From: Pollenia angustigena
Lineage: Eukaryota; Arthropoda; Insecta; Diptera; Polleniidae
DNA length: 64,000 bases
Assembly: GCA_930367215.1 (NCBI GenBank)
Contig: OV884057.1
Coordinates: 260,232,339-260,296,338, forward strand
Direction of reading: 5' to 3'
Below, in pieces: positions 12,261 to 24,200 of the stretch. The notes below the pieces were generated by a model. The model searched no databases and was not told where the DNA came from. It saw only the letters and a program-made list of their open reading frames with translations. A program made the translations under genes and the position numbers. Position 1 is the stretch's first letter. Every line of letters begins with the position of its first letter.

Positions 12261-14979
12261 ACGTAAATCTATTATAATGTAAACAAATTATTTGAATTGT
12301 AACGTCATCTAACCTTTTAGTACTAACGGAATTTGGCTATCTGCTAACCTTTGGCTATCTGCTAACCTAAGACAGGTTAATATCTTAAAATAAATTTATG
12401 TATGGGTCACTAATACCTTATAAGCAACAGAAACAACCAGTTGTAATTGAACAATTTGAAATCTAATTAACTTAACCTAAAGTGCAATTTACTTAATCTA
12501 AATATAATTATTATAACTTAAAACCTAAACAAAAAAAATCAAAATACCTACATTCATCTCCTAAACTCACCAAAGCGTTGTTATTATTTGTCCTCGCTGG
12601 AACAACCCCCAAAACTCAAAAGGTAATTATCAGCCCAAATTATGCTTGGAAAAGAACTAACTAAGTTTATCTTTTTTTCCTTTTACACAATCTCTACACA
12701 ATCTCACTCCTGTGAGTGATAATAATTAAAATACTCTTGAAGAGATCAACTCGCATCTTGTAGTGCCTTGAAGTTCTGCACCCTAAATTAGAACATTGTT
12801 TAAAATTCTGTGTGGCTCCTTAACACAGAATTACACCGTGAATGTAAATATTATTATTTTATTAAGAAATTTATTTTTTAGCTATTTCTTTTTCATAAGT
12901 TATTTTAATTATATTAACCATTTTTTCGAATGTGTGTTGAATTTAAATTTATAAAACTTTTTTTACAGGTATGTTTTAGGTTTCGACTCGAATTGAAAAC
13001 GAAAAATCTTTTAAATCCACATAATTCATAAATTGGTGTTCTCAAATCCGCATGTTTTTGTGTATTTGAAGTTTATGTTAGAAAAAACTTTTGTTGAACT
13101 TAAGATCGCTAATTTGCTAACCTCAGCATGATAAAAAAGTCTACTATTTATTAAAAATCGTGAAAGCTGTAAAGAAACAGAAAACTTCCAGAAACAAATC
13201 GCTTCTATTGCAAACATGGCTAAAATTCGCGAAAAATTGCAAAATTTTAAACAAACCCAAAAACTAATTTGAGATCGCTAAATCGATAAAAAAAAACAAA
13301 TTGTCTGGAAATAACATAAAATACCATAAAAAATGAGCTATAATTACATCATAATCCATGAAAAACTTGATTTTAAATGTATGGTTAGTTAGGGCCTTTT
13401 GCGTTTTATATAACGATAACTTTTTGATTTAATTGAATAAAGAAGATTTTAAGCTAAACACAATATTTATATTTTTGTTAAAAATGTTATCACATATAAG
13501 AATAAATGTCAATTCGTTTTACTTTCACCAACCCATTACTACTCTAATTGAAAACGAATAAAAACATGTGGATGTGAAATGCAGAGCACCAAAAATGCTG
13601 AAGTAATTCACTTTCGAGTGTATTCGGATTCTAGAACACACCCGATAATAGTCTAATTTACTCAATATACCATATGTTTTAAAATTTATTTATTATCAAA
13701 AATTTTTATTGCAAATTTTGATAGGTAACTCATTCGCCTTGTGACGTAGGTATTTGTTGCAAATTTAATTGTTTAGACAGTAAAACTATTGATGTTTTAC
13801 AAGATCCTTTATACCGTAGGAAGAAGAAGAAGTGAAGCATAATTGGTAACGTTGGTTCCAGGGTGAACTTAATTAAATGTTTACCAATAATGGCTCAGAC
13901 GTACATAAATGCCCTTCAGTACTTTCGATTTTGAGGGTTAAGAACGTCTCACTATATAAAAAGTTCGAAGTAGAAACACAATTCACTGATCCAAGTAATG
14001 AGAAACATACGGTTGTGCCCTAGATCAATCTGGCTCGAACGTCGTCATATATTGGCACTAAATAGCTAAACAAAAAAACTTTTCTTAAATAGTTCTAATT
14101 TTCAAGTTTTTAGGAAGATTTTAGTATAAAAGCAAGATGGACACCAAAAATGCTGCCTGAATATCATTAACACTATCTAAAATCAAGTTTTTGGTTAAAA
14201 ATAAAAGTACCATTTTTTGTGCGTGCAAAAATACACACATTTGCACAACAAAATGCACATTTTTAAAATTTGCTCTGTCTTACTTCGTTTGCACTAAAAA
14301 AAACCATGAGAAAAATTAGTAAGTGCATATTTGCTCAGTTGCAAACAAATGCAAACAATAACATTTGACATATTAAGCGCCATATTGTTTTAAAAGAAAC
14401 TTACCCAACAGACCAAAACAGAGAAAAATGTAAATGAGTTGCAGAACAAGCTTACCATAAGAGATCTTCTACAACATGATAACAAATATGATTGCAAATA
14501 ACTTATTCTCGCTATAGTTTTGTAAGTGTTTTTGCGAATGATGTACCGTTATATGACGCGTGCCTTAAGTTTTCAGTCTTTGTGTTTGGTTCGAAGAGTG
14601 AAGTGTTTTAAATTGTTTTAAACAGTGCACAATTGTAAAAAAGTGATTAAATTTTACATAAGTAAAAATCTTTTTGTAAAAAGGCCATATAAATTTAAAC
14701 AGAATGCTCGTAAAGTATGTAGTCAATCTTATTAAAGTTTAGAAAAGTATTTTTCTGTAAGCTTGTTCTAATATTGGCCTTCTTAGCTTACATTATATAA
14801 TATACAAATAATATTATCGCAAGGGATCAGTTTTCATTATTAAATAATTGTTATAAGCCTTTTATAATAGTAATCACAACACTTTTCTAAGCTTAAGGCT
14901 TATGCTAGTAAACTTGCTACAAGTTATTGCTAAATCTTTTTGGTTTGTTGGGTAATAAATCGAACATTTTTAAATATTA
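12261..14979. other. AT-rich stretch, nothing recognised
   Basis: Only short chance frames and A/T runs. A short duplicated phrase at 12340-12368 (TTTGGCTATCTGCTAACCT twice) is a small local duplication. Confidence 0.4.
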
Positions 14980-15246
14980 TACCAACACCACAATGGTGGA
15001 GAGAGTAGAGAGTAGTAGATCCATATCTATATGGATACATAAGCTATACAGTTTTTCAAAACTAGGACCACAAGGGGAGGTAGGGGCAATTTCTGCCTCT
15101 TACAACTTTTCAAACCGATTTTTATGAAGTTTATAAACATAGATGAATCCATATTTATCTGGACAAATAAGCATGATGTATTTTTAAATACTGTGGTGTA
15201 GGGTATCATATGGTCGGGCTTGACCGACTATACTTTCTTACTTGTT
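14980..15246 (+). repeat. Dispersed noncoding repeat with GGGTAT..CTTACTTGTT tail
   Basis: It begins ACACCACAATGGTGGAGAG and ends GGTGTAGGGTATCATATGGT, then a GTCGGGCTTGACCGAC hairpin, then TTTCTTACTTGTTTT. The same tail layout (GGGTAT, small hairpin, TCTTACTTGTT) is seen at 49294-49353 and inverted at about 34805-34860, so this is one family. Class uncertain. Confidence 0.5.
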
Positions 15247-16404
15247 TTACTATTAAATAGAGAATTAAATTTAAGCCATTAAAAATGAAAAATTTTATTT
15301 TAATTTGCTTGTGTATAATTGTAAGCAAATGCAGCTTTCTTACAGCGCTTATCCCATCGACAATAAAATTCAGTTTGTCAATAGTATGAAATGGGAATTT
15401 AGATTCCCATTTCATTTTGAATCCCAAGAAAAACTTTGAAAAGTTTTTTGTGTTGTCACAATAAATTTTAAGAAAAATAGCACATCTGCACAAAAAATAA
15501 GAGTGGTATGCTCATGGTCAGTCGTAATTTGCACTGCAAATTTACAAATTGAAAGTTTGCGCTGTGACCATCGCGATAACCCTTAATATAAGATTAAAAA
15601 TTTTTTCATACCATTAAGAGCTTCTCTGCTGGCTTTAATAAAATTCAACAACAGAAGAAAAGATTTATTCAAATAAAAAAAAATTAGTTTGTGAAAAATA
15701 AAATATTTTGCAAAAGCAAATAAAAAAAATTATTGATAATAAAAAGTGTGGAAAATGTTAAAAGAAAAAATTTCGAATTTTGTTGTTCTTGGGTGTGTTG
15801 AAGTCACCAAACGTATATATTTACATATATGCAATTTACATTTACACAAGGCAGTCTCATTTGGGAGAGCATTACAAAAACATCCGACTTGTTAAAATTG
15901 TATCCATATTAAACCAAAACAATTCAACGAACACATTTTGGCTCATTCATAAGAAATTTTACAATTGGTGTTTTTAACTGTCCGCTAATGAGTCTACCTT
16001 GAATAAATGTACCTTGCATAACATATATGTATATGTGTGATGAGTGTAAATGATGAAACAGAACTGGGGCTGAACGATGTTTTTCATACAGTTTGACATA
16101 AAATTATGCCAGAGAATGCGGTCGAGAAATAAAATCAATTTTATTTTGAGGATGTTTTTTCTAATGCTCTCACATATAGACAGTTATTCTCTTAACAATG
16201 CTACCATACTTTCATTCAGTTTCATACATTTTGTAAACAAAGAAAAAAAAGAACAAAAGAAAACGAAAGAAATGAGAGAGAATTTGAAGTTACTGCCGAC
16301 GTTTTAATTATGGGCTTTAAAATTTTTGCCTGAAGTTGAAGACTCAGTTCTGTTTCATCATTAATTAAAAAACAAGAACGTTCTCTCGATGATCAGAAAT
16401 TAAA
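15247..16404. other. AT-rich stretch, nothing recognised
   Basis: No coding or repeat features that I can support. Confidence 0.4.
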
Positions 16405-16570
16405 ATGAAATGCAGGGCTGCCAAAAAATTAAAAACAAAACCTTAAAAACCTAAACCATTTTCTAAGAATTTGGGGCTTGTTCAATCGGTTTTAGCCATC
16501 CTTAAAATTAACAATAAAAATACATATATCCGGCATTTAATTAATACTTCGTTGCATCATAAGTACTAAA

Positions 16571-16917
16571 GCCTAGATTACACTATCTCACAAGTCATAC
16601 GTATTCCATAATACTTTGTGAGATAGAAATCTAATGAGTTTTGTTGCGACTGTCAAAAAATCTAATGTTACATGACAGTTTGTGTTCACACCTTCACACA
16701 AAGTATAAACACTCACTCATGAAAAAAAAATGCAACCCTGATCCAATGAAAAGTATTGTTGTTTAGAAATTTTTCAAAAAACGATGAAGTCGTATGTCAA
16801 ACTTTTTTCGTAATACTTGTCATTTTCGTGACACATTGCATTCACACTAACACACTTTCTCATATTACTTGAGTTTTTGACATGTATTAATACAAAGTAT
16901 AATAGTGTAATCCAGCA
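16571..16917. mobile_element. Nested MITE, about 350 bp
   Basis: Inverted ends contain the shared core GATTACACTAT (16576-16586 and, inverted, about 16903-16913), set in a less similar context, with a second inverted pair around AATACTTTG. It lies inside the hAT-like element at 16413-19211. Boundaries and superfamily uncertain. Confidence 0.5.
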
Positions 16918-17529
16918 TTAACCAATAGCCCAGCATTATTTATCCCAAACTTTAGTATATTGTCTATCAAATTTACTTATTTTTGGGGAAGACATATTTG
17001 CTTGAACATTTTTTGTAAAAAATCAAAAATTTTATGTGTTGTCAACGGTTTTAGAGCCTTTTTTAAATTCTTAATTAAGTACCTTGTACACACTTAACAA
17101 AAATGGTAATCTTGATTAACCGGTTAATTACCAAAAATTTAAACGTTGAAATTTTTTGTTGAAAATATCAGGAACGTCTTATAATACCATTTTTAACATT
17201 TTCTGAAAAAAAAATTTTTTTTTCGACGAGTAGCTTTTCCGAAAATTGCCGTGTGTTTGACCACACGCTGGTACTGTTAAGTGTTTTGCAATCTTTTGTT
17301 GTGTACAAATTTGTTTAGTTATATATGTTTTTTATGGTACGTATTCCTTGAACGTGTGGAACGGTGTTGTAAATAAAATTGTTTGACTTTGTGGAACAAT
17401 TGTATAGGTGTATGTGGACGTTGCACTTCTCACACTAAAATATGGTGACTTTTGCTGTACACATAACGCAACGGCGACGACTGGTGCTTTTGAAAGGAAC
17501 GTGCAAGCTGTCTACCATCGAAAACTTTT

Positions 17530-18400
17530 GTTGCTAACAATTAGTGAATGAATCCTCTGTAGGCGAAGGTTCGATTCCATCTATTGCATCCTCCGACGAA
17601 AGCAGCAGAGACTTGGACACCGAGTTATTGATGTCAAACTGTAAGATAGGATTCGCGTTTTGCGAAGCTGCTATGAAGAAATGCAGTTTCCACGAATTGA
17701 CCACAGCGCTACCTATGCAAAAGACGGCTACTATCACTTTTTGCTACGAATGACGATAGAGTAATTGGCAACCGCATTGCCATGTAAATCCACGCCACCC
17801 ATATGCCCGTTGTAATTTTTGATGGCGAGGGGCTGTTAAACACGAACACGAACTGCTACTACTGGATCGATTGCGTAATAATTATTTGCGAGTGTAGCTT
17901 TAGAATTGTCCGTCCAACGAATTACCAGAACGTTATTTCGTATATGGAATGCAAAGTCGGGAATTGCACTTTTTCAAGGCTTTTTTTTTTACCAATTTTG
18001 AAGGGGCGCCGGTACCCTGATTGGGTCGAACAGTGCCGCTTGCGCGGAATCCTCTCCCTTTCAACAAGTACAGCAAGTAATGGGAGGTAAACAAAAATGA
18101 CAAACTAGAATTGCGTTGCATTTTATGTTCACAATGTGAAAATAGTTCTATTATGGCGGATGCATCGAGTCTTAAACTTTTATTGAAAATAACGGATACA
18201 CGAGTATGGAACCAAAGGAAACATGTAGCTTATGTTCAAGCAAATCGCCCACAGTTTATATCCGAAACGGATTGTTTTTCATGTATCCGAATCACCGACA
18301 GTAATATCGGGGGACAAATAAATGGCAGTTTCAAACGCGAACGCTCTTTCACCTTGATGTTCATGTTCATCATCGCTCCAGTAGGGTACTCTTCGCGTGA
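17530..18400 (-). pseudogene. piggyBac-like transposase relic
   Basis: Minus-strand translation gives, in several frames, pieces in the order expected of a piggyBac transposase. A VIRWTDNSKATLANNY segment (from about 17930) is followed by AIKNYNGHMGGVDLHGNAVA (plus-strand positions about 17770-17830), then SIVIRSKK, then VFCIGSAVVNSWKLHFF. The MGGVDLH signature and the basic RxKKWWWP region are specific to this family. The copy is dead: it has frameshifts, and where the family has consecutive tryptophans the codons here read TGA, TAG, TAG. An upstream part (18150-18400) gives weaker similarity (YKLWAICLNI). The N-terminus and the terminal repeats were not located with certainty. The stretch is visibly GC-richer than its surroundings. 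Confidence 0.75.
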
Positions 18401-18880
18401 CATTTTAGCCAATCTGATTCTTAATTACAAAACAAAAATAAAATAATTTCAATTGCTGTAGTTGTTTCTTTGGCCAGAGTGATGAATTTATGAATGTTAT
18501 TTTTGTCAAGCTAATAAGGCCTAAATTTCTTCAATGTAAATAAAATTCAATTTTTAATTACAATATTTTGTTCCCTTCAATTTCAAATTAGGAGAATAAG
18601 TATTAAGGATAATAGAAAAAAAAACAACATAAAATGCAGTCACACAAAGAAAATATAAGAAAATCTCTGTCGAATCAATCTCACTTTCGTGTGGTGAAAC
18701 ACACGCTGGTATTTACTGTCGCCTAGCGGCACATATATTTACCAGTTTGATGGGCAAATGGCCTTAGGTTGCTTTTTGGAGATATCGTAACACACGGCAA
18801 TACACATATAATAATTCAGATTATTTTATATATATAATATAATTTATTTAAAAAGAGCCTATTTTTGGACACTTTTTAAA

Positions 18881-18902
18881 CCCCCCTTTTGTGAAAGGGG
18901 GG
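18881..18902. other. Perfect C/G hairpin
   Basis: A 9-base perfect stem (six C and three T against three A and six G) with a TGTG loop, in strongly AT-rich DNA inside the hAT-like element. Function unknown. Confidence 0.6.
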
Positions 18903-19219
18903 AAGCTTGCAAAAATTTTCAAAAATATTTTTTTTGTTGGTAAGACACCAAACTTTAATATACACGCCACACACATTAAGTTTTTTATACTTATCTGTGA
19001 TTTATAATTCCTCAAAGTTAAGAAATTATAAACGTGTGTTCAAACACACGGCGGTAAGAAATGGGATAGAAAAATAAGCGTAAATAATAAAATATATTAA
19101 AAATGTGTAAAATCCCCAAAAAATCCCAGAATTTTTTTTTAGATCCCTAATCACCAAAAAACTTTCTTTGTCCTTTTTGCTCGTATGAAATCCCCAAGTC
19201 TGGCAGCCCTGATGAAATG

Positions 19220-21036
19220 TCAGCTTTAAACACAATTTGTTCCGGAATTTGTTAGTCTCTATCAAAGAAACTATACACATACCAAAAATTTAAAATTTTT
19301 TTTTATAAATGGTGTATTTTGTAACTTACGACATTTTTTGCTTTTTAAGTCTGTCCACATTGAAAATAGAATTATCAATCTGTTTATCTTGGCTACTTCT
19401 TCTTTACAAAACAACATTGTGTGGATTATTTGAGCATCTTTTGCTTTTTTTTATTCATTTTTTCGCATCTTTAAGTTTTTGCTTTTTCGAAAACATAAAT
19501 TTTCTAAGATAAGAACTATTTGCAATTTAACATGTCTGGTCACGTTTGTTATTTATGTTTTCATTCTGCTCGTACTGACTACATCTATTCAACATCTCTA
19601 TTTTAATTTCTTATTCTTGTTTTTTTATTTTCATTTATTATCATTTCGCAATAAAAACATTTTCCACTTCAGCTTAAACAACAAAAAAAGGGGGACTACA
19701 AACGGCAGCAGCATCATTTAAATTCCTTGATATTCTTTCAACTCATAATTTTGTTCTGCGTTTGTACTTGTGCCTGAAAATGTTTGTGTATGCGAATGTT
19801 GTTACTTTTGTTTTAGCCGTAAAACCTCAATGTGTACTTCTATCTCATCTGTTGGATGTTGTTTAAATAAGTACCCCTAAAGTGTCTATGATTGTATGTT
19901 TTGTTGCCTGCTTGCGTTTCCAATTCTTCTTGTTCCGTTTGGACTTTGTCCAAAATTATTATATGGCTGCCAGATAATTATCCGTTGATTATTTTGTGGT
20001 TTTCCGCTATTGAGCATCTCCTAGTTCGTTCGTTTGTTTGTTAAAGTTTTGTAGAGCATGTTTGTCTGTCTGTTTCGCTGTCTGTTCATTAATTTTTCAG
20101 TCCGTCTGACGGATCTGTGTGTTGTCGTAATGTATGTTTTAAAATTCCATTGTTGAATGCAACAATTTTTGTCGATTAAAATTCTCTTCTGCATTACCGA
20201 AGGCATTTTTCAGATATCTACACATGTATAGTTAGTTGTTGGTCATTGATTATATCCTTTCAAATATAGAAATATACATACACATTTTATATATACCGTA
20301 TCTAGCAAAAGCAACCTAATGCCAGCGTATATTCTCACACACACATATTCGAAGGTACATACATATAATAGTAATATTTACTGTAGGGCAAAAAAGCAAA
20401 AACTTTCAAATTAAGATAAATTTTACATAAAAAGTTTTGAAATACACTAAGTATAACACCAATATTAATTGCAATCATATGATTTTTTGATTGAACCCAA
20501 ATGGATTGTATGAGTTTAATTTTATATTAATACGATAAAAATGTTATAGCAATATATTAAAATAAATTCATATATTAATTGATCGCAATGCTTTAAAGTA
20601 ATAAAAATTTAATACTATCAAAATCTTCGTTCAATGCACAATGTCAATTCTTATCTGCAACTACTAAACTAAAAGTGTTTATTATTTCGTTGAACTTTAA
20701 ATATAGTTGTGATTTCAGAGAAGTTTATTGAAATCGCTTGAGTTTAATAATAATTTCATTGCAAGCGAATTGACTGCAATTTAATTAATTGCATTTAATT
20801 ATTTCTACATACAATGATTTTAAAATAATTGCAATCACTTTGCAAGTTTGGCAAGATTCCATTTTGAAATTTTTTATCATATTGATTTCAATATCCATTA
20901 ACTGCAGTTTTTTGCAGCTCTGCCAAATGGCTTGGTTATCTGGTTAATGTAGTCTTAACATTCATTAAGCAGTGGGCTTGTCAAATTTCAGCTGCAAAAT
21001 ACATTCATGTCGTGTTAAAGCAAACAAATATGTGCT
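19220..21036. other. AT-rich stretch, nothing recognised
   Basis: No frame resembles a protein and no bounded repeat was found. The T-rich frames at about 19300-19720 look compositional. Confidence 0.4.
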
Positions 21037-21039
21037 CTG

Positions 21040-21258
21040 GGGTCTAATCACCGCATTCAATACTATCATATCGTATTGTTTTGCATACGATAGATACTGA
21101 CGTATCGAATGAAAACTCGATAAATGTAATGTCGAGTTACTCGATATCAAATGCTATTTTTTCAAATTCAATACATTTCATTCGATATCGAGTTTCATGA
21201 TACCAAAATAAATAATTTCGATAAATTTTGCTCGATATCGTATGCGGTGATTAGACCC
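21040..21258 (+). mobile_element. PIF/Harbinger-like MITE, copy A (219 bp)
   Basis: Terminal inverted repeats GGGTCTAATCACCGCAT, flanked by CTG on both sides (21037-21039 and 21259-21261). The interior is rich in CGATATCGA words and is almost self-complementary. A second copy, in inverted orientation, lies at 30186-30416 with the same ends and also CTG flanks, which fixes the boundaries. No coding capacity. Confidence 0.8.
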
Positions 21259-21261
21259 CTG

Positions 21262-24200
21262 TATATGTCGGCTCGAAAAATTTTCAATTACAGCGTGTTC
21301 TATTTTGGACTGACGAACTATCTAATATAAATTTTTTTGCAAATCATTTGCTAGTGGCGGCAAATACACATTTAAATCTATTTATTTATACATATTCATA
21401 ATTTGATTTACCGAAAACAAGAAACTGTTGTGAATGATTTTAAATAATGGAAGATGCAAACAAAAGCAAATGAGAGAAAGCAAAAATTATAAACATTCTG
21501 TATTTATTTATTTAAACAGACTTGCACAATAACATATGGATTTAACATCTGGAGAGGTCACTGCAAAAAAGTAGTTTTAGTAGTGAGTGGCCCTAGCCTG
21601 CATTGCTCGGTAGAATAACTAAGATTATTATTTTTAACTGTAACATATAATTAAATAAAAAATAATTGTTTTCATTTAGGACACCCTCGATTTTAGCAAT
21701 TCCCAACGTTTATTTCCTTACCCTTTAAACTAAATTTGTTTTCTCTATATTCCTTAACATTTTGATTTTGTTCCACTGTTCCATGTGGGCACATTTGCAG
21801 TAAACGTGTGTACGCATACATACAAGTATTAATATATATACGTGCAAGTGTGTATGTATGATTTTTTTATTAGCTGTGAACTGCAGTACAGGCCCGGCGG
21901 AAGTAAATTATGTCTGTTGGTTGAATTGGAAAATGAGCAAAAGATAATTTTTTTGTATTAGAAAATGTGTGTGTGTGTGATGGGTTTTGTTTGTTTTAAA
22001 GAGATTTTAATCTTTAAAATTGGTAAAAATCTTTGTTTAATTGTGCAGAAAAGTTATGGTCAGATATCTTTTTTTTTCTTTTCACTTTAAATTATAAGCA
22101 AACATTTTATTGAAATGTGAAATTTGTTATTTTGAATCGAACACACAGGGCACACGCACACACAAGTTTGACATGTGTGTAATTTGAACGAGTAGTTTTG
22201 TAATCTTTCCACCTGACTTACTTTTGCAAACATAAAAGCTGTAGTTTTATGAGACGAAAGGGTAATATTCTATGCATTGCCATTAAATGGTTCCGATGAC
22301 AATTTGTTTTTTTGTGTATAATAGTCAAAATAAAATTATAGTAATTTTAAAACCTCCTCGTACTGTTTACGTCCTTTGTTTGAAAGACAATAGAATTTCG
22401 GTTGTTGTTGCATCAGTAGGGAGATCAAAACAATATATAAAGACATACAGAACGATGTTTGAAAATATACCCATTGCGATACTGACATTATAAGTCGAGC
22501 TTAGATTTTAGGAATGGGCCTTCTGTAAGAGTTTTAGCCTATAAGGGATCAAACTATCTATATGCGTCTGAAGGCATATATTTTGTTAAAGGACCAAAAA
22601 TTTAAATGGTCGTTGGTGCTTAGTTTAAATTTTTTTATTAATAAAGCTACAGCTTGAAATTTACATACAGATTGAATTTTCTTTTATTATAAATTATATT
22701 ATATTGACTTATTAACCCTTCGGGATATTGTTATAGTTTGCGATGGAAAAAAATACGCGAAATAATTATGGTTCAACCCTGTGGTGTCTACTTTCCTAGA
22801 CTTTTTTTTAGAATAAAATGAAAAAATTACATATGCATGTAAGATGTAGTCAGTAATTGTGAATCAATAAAGTCCGATCGAAAGTTCGGGTTCGATGTCG
22901 GAGTTCGTCAAAAAGCTATGTTTGGTTGATATACGGCTTTCGGTTACATTTTCGCCGAACACCTACCCTTAAACGAAATTTGTAAACCAAATTTTGTACA
23001 TGTCTTGTGTGAAATCTAATGTGTCGGATGGCACACACATTTTTATCTTAAATGAAAAAAAAACATTTTCTTAATTTTCTAAATCTAAAGAGATAGAAAT
23101 CGTTTAAATATATTAAAAGGACGTAAACAAAAAGTTAATCTTTATGGATAGAACATGACTCACTACCACACTGAGAAGATCCAGAAGAGCATCAAAATGT
23201 TGTTGATAAAGAAACTAGATGACTGAGTTTAAGTTCTAGAAACTCTAAAATACATGAATATAAACATTAAGCCAATAGTGAAAAAATACCACTAACGAGC
23301 GTTTCTACTGAGCAGCTGGACAACTTTTTTCCTACCGAAGAGCACCAGCAAACTAATACCTAAAAAATCGGAAATTTTGACTTAATATCATTAATGAATA
23401 GTAAATCAGTTGTTTTATGAAGTGGTTGTTATTTTATGTCAACTCTTGAGAGTAAAATAAAATTTTCTATTTCTATTATGTTGTCTGCAAATTTAAGACG
23501 TTTTCTGTAAAACTTATATTTTGGAGTTATACCGATGTTGCAGAAAATGAGCGATATGATTTTTTTTGGCAAAAACTTAAAAATTTATTTGTACCAAATT
23601 AGTAAGATATCGCGCGTGGAACTTAATTTATACATTAATTTATCGTTCTTTGATAACAACTCTAGTTTTGTCGATTCAATTTATGGGGAGAATGCACTGT
23701 GCCACGGCACCAACAGTTGTTATTAGTTGTGGCATGAATTTCATGGCAGGCCTTTATATCCCTCATATAATTCTTAAACTCTAAGAAATAATAAATGAAT
23801 ACAACTCTGAGCTTCTCGAGTTTCATATACAGAGATTTCCCGTCCAAAAATTCCCGGCAATTTCAAAAATATATCTCTCCTGGGAAATTTTCTCTCCTAT
23901 ACAAACCACAACACGTTTCGCTGAACACTTTTATCAAAAAATGCCTTGCAAAAAATTTTGAATTATTTTTCCACTCTTCAAATATTTAGACACTTTTTAA
24001 AAGGCTCTTCTAAAATAATTACCCACCCCACATCGAAATTTTAACAATTTTAATTTAAAAAAAATTGCATAATTAAATTTCTCATTAGAAAATTTACTCC
24101 TCCAGTCTTAATAATTTTGTCCCATTCAAATTAATTTCCTTGTGTAATACATCAAAAACTTAAGGAAAATTTAAATAAAAAGTAATAAATTTTGTGTTGA

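Larger units (their letters stand above)
16413..19211. mobile_element. hAT-like element, 2.8 kb, carrying nested elements
   Basis: The two ends start with the inverted repeat CAGGGCTGCCA, and the flanks carry a perfect 8-base duplication ATGAAATG (16405-16412 and 19212-19219). Both are hallmarks of hAT transposons. The terminal repeat is only 11 bases before the ends diverge, so the duplication is the stronger evidence. No hAT transposase is visible; instead the interior contains a MITE (about 16571-16917) and a decayed piggyBac transposase on the minus strand. It is therefore a nonautonomous or gutted copy that later received other insertions. Confidence 0.7.

Noticed and set aside
17534..17753. 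Plus-strand frame rich in Ser/Glu (SSVGEGSIPSIASSDESSRD)
   Set aside because: It looks protein-like but lies opposite the piggyBac relic, whose minus-strand reading explains the sequence better.
18111..18446. 111-residue plus-strand frame
   Set aside because: Antisense to the upstream part of the piggyBac relic; no independent support.
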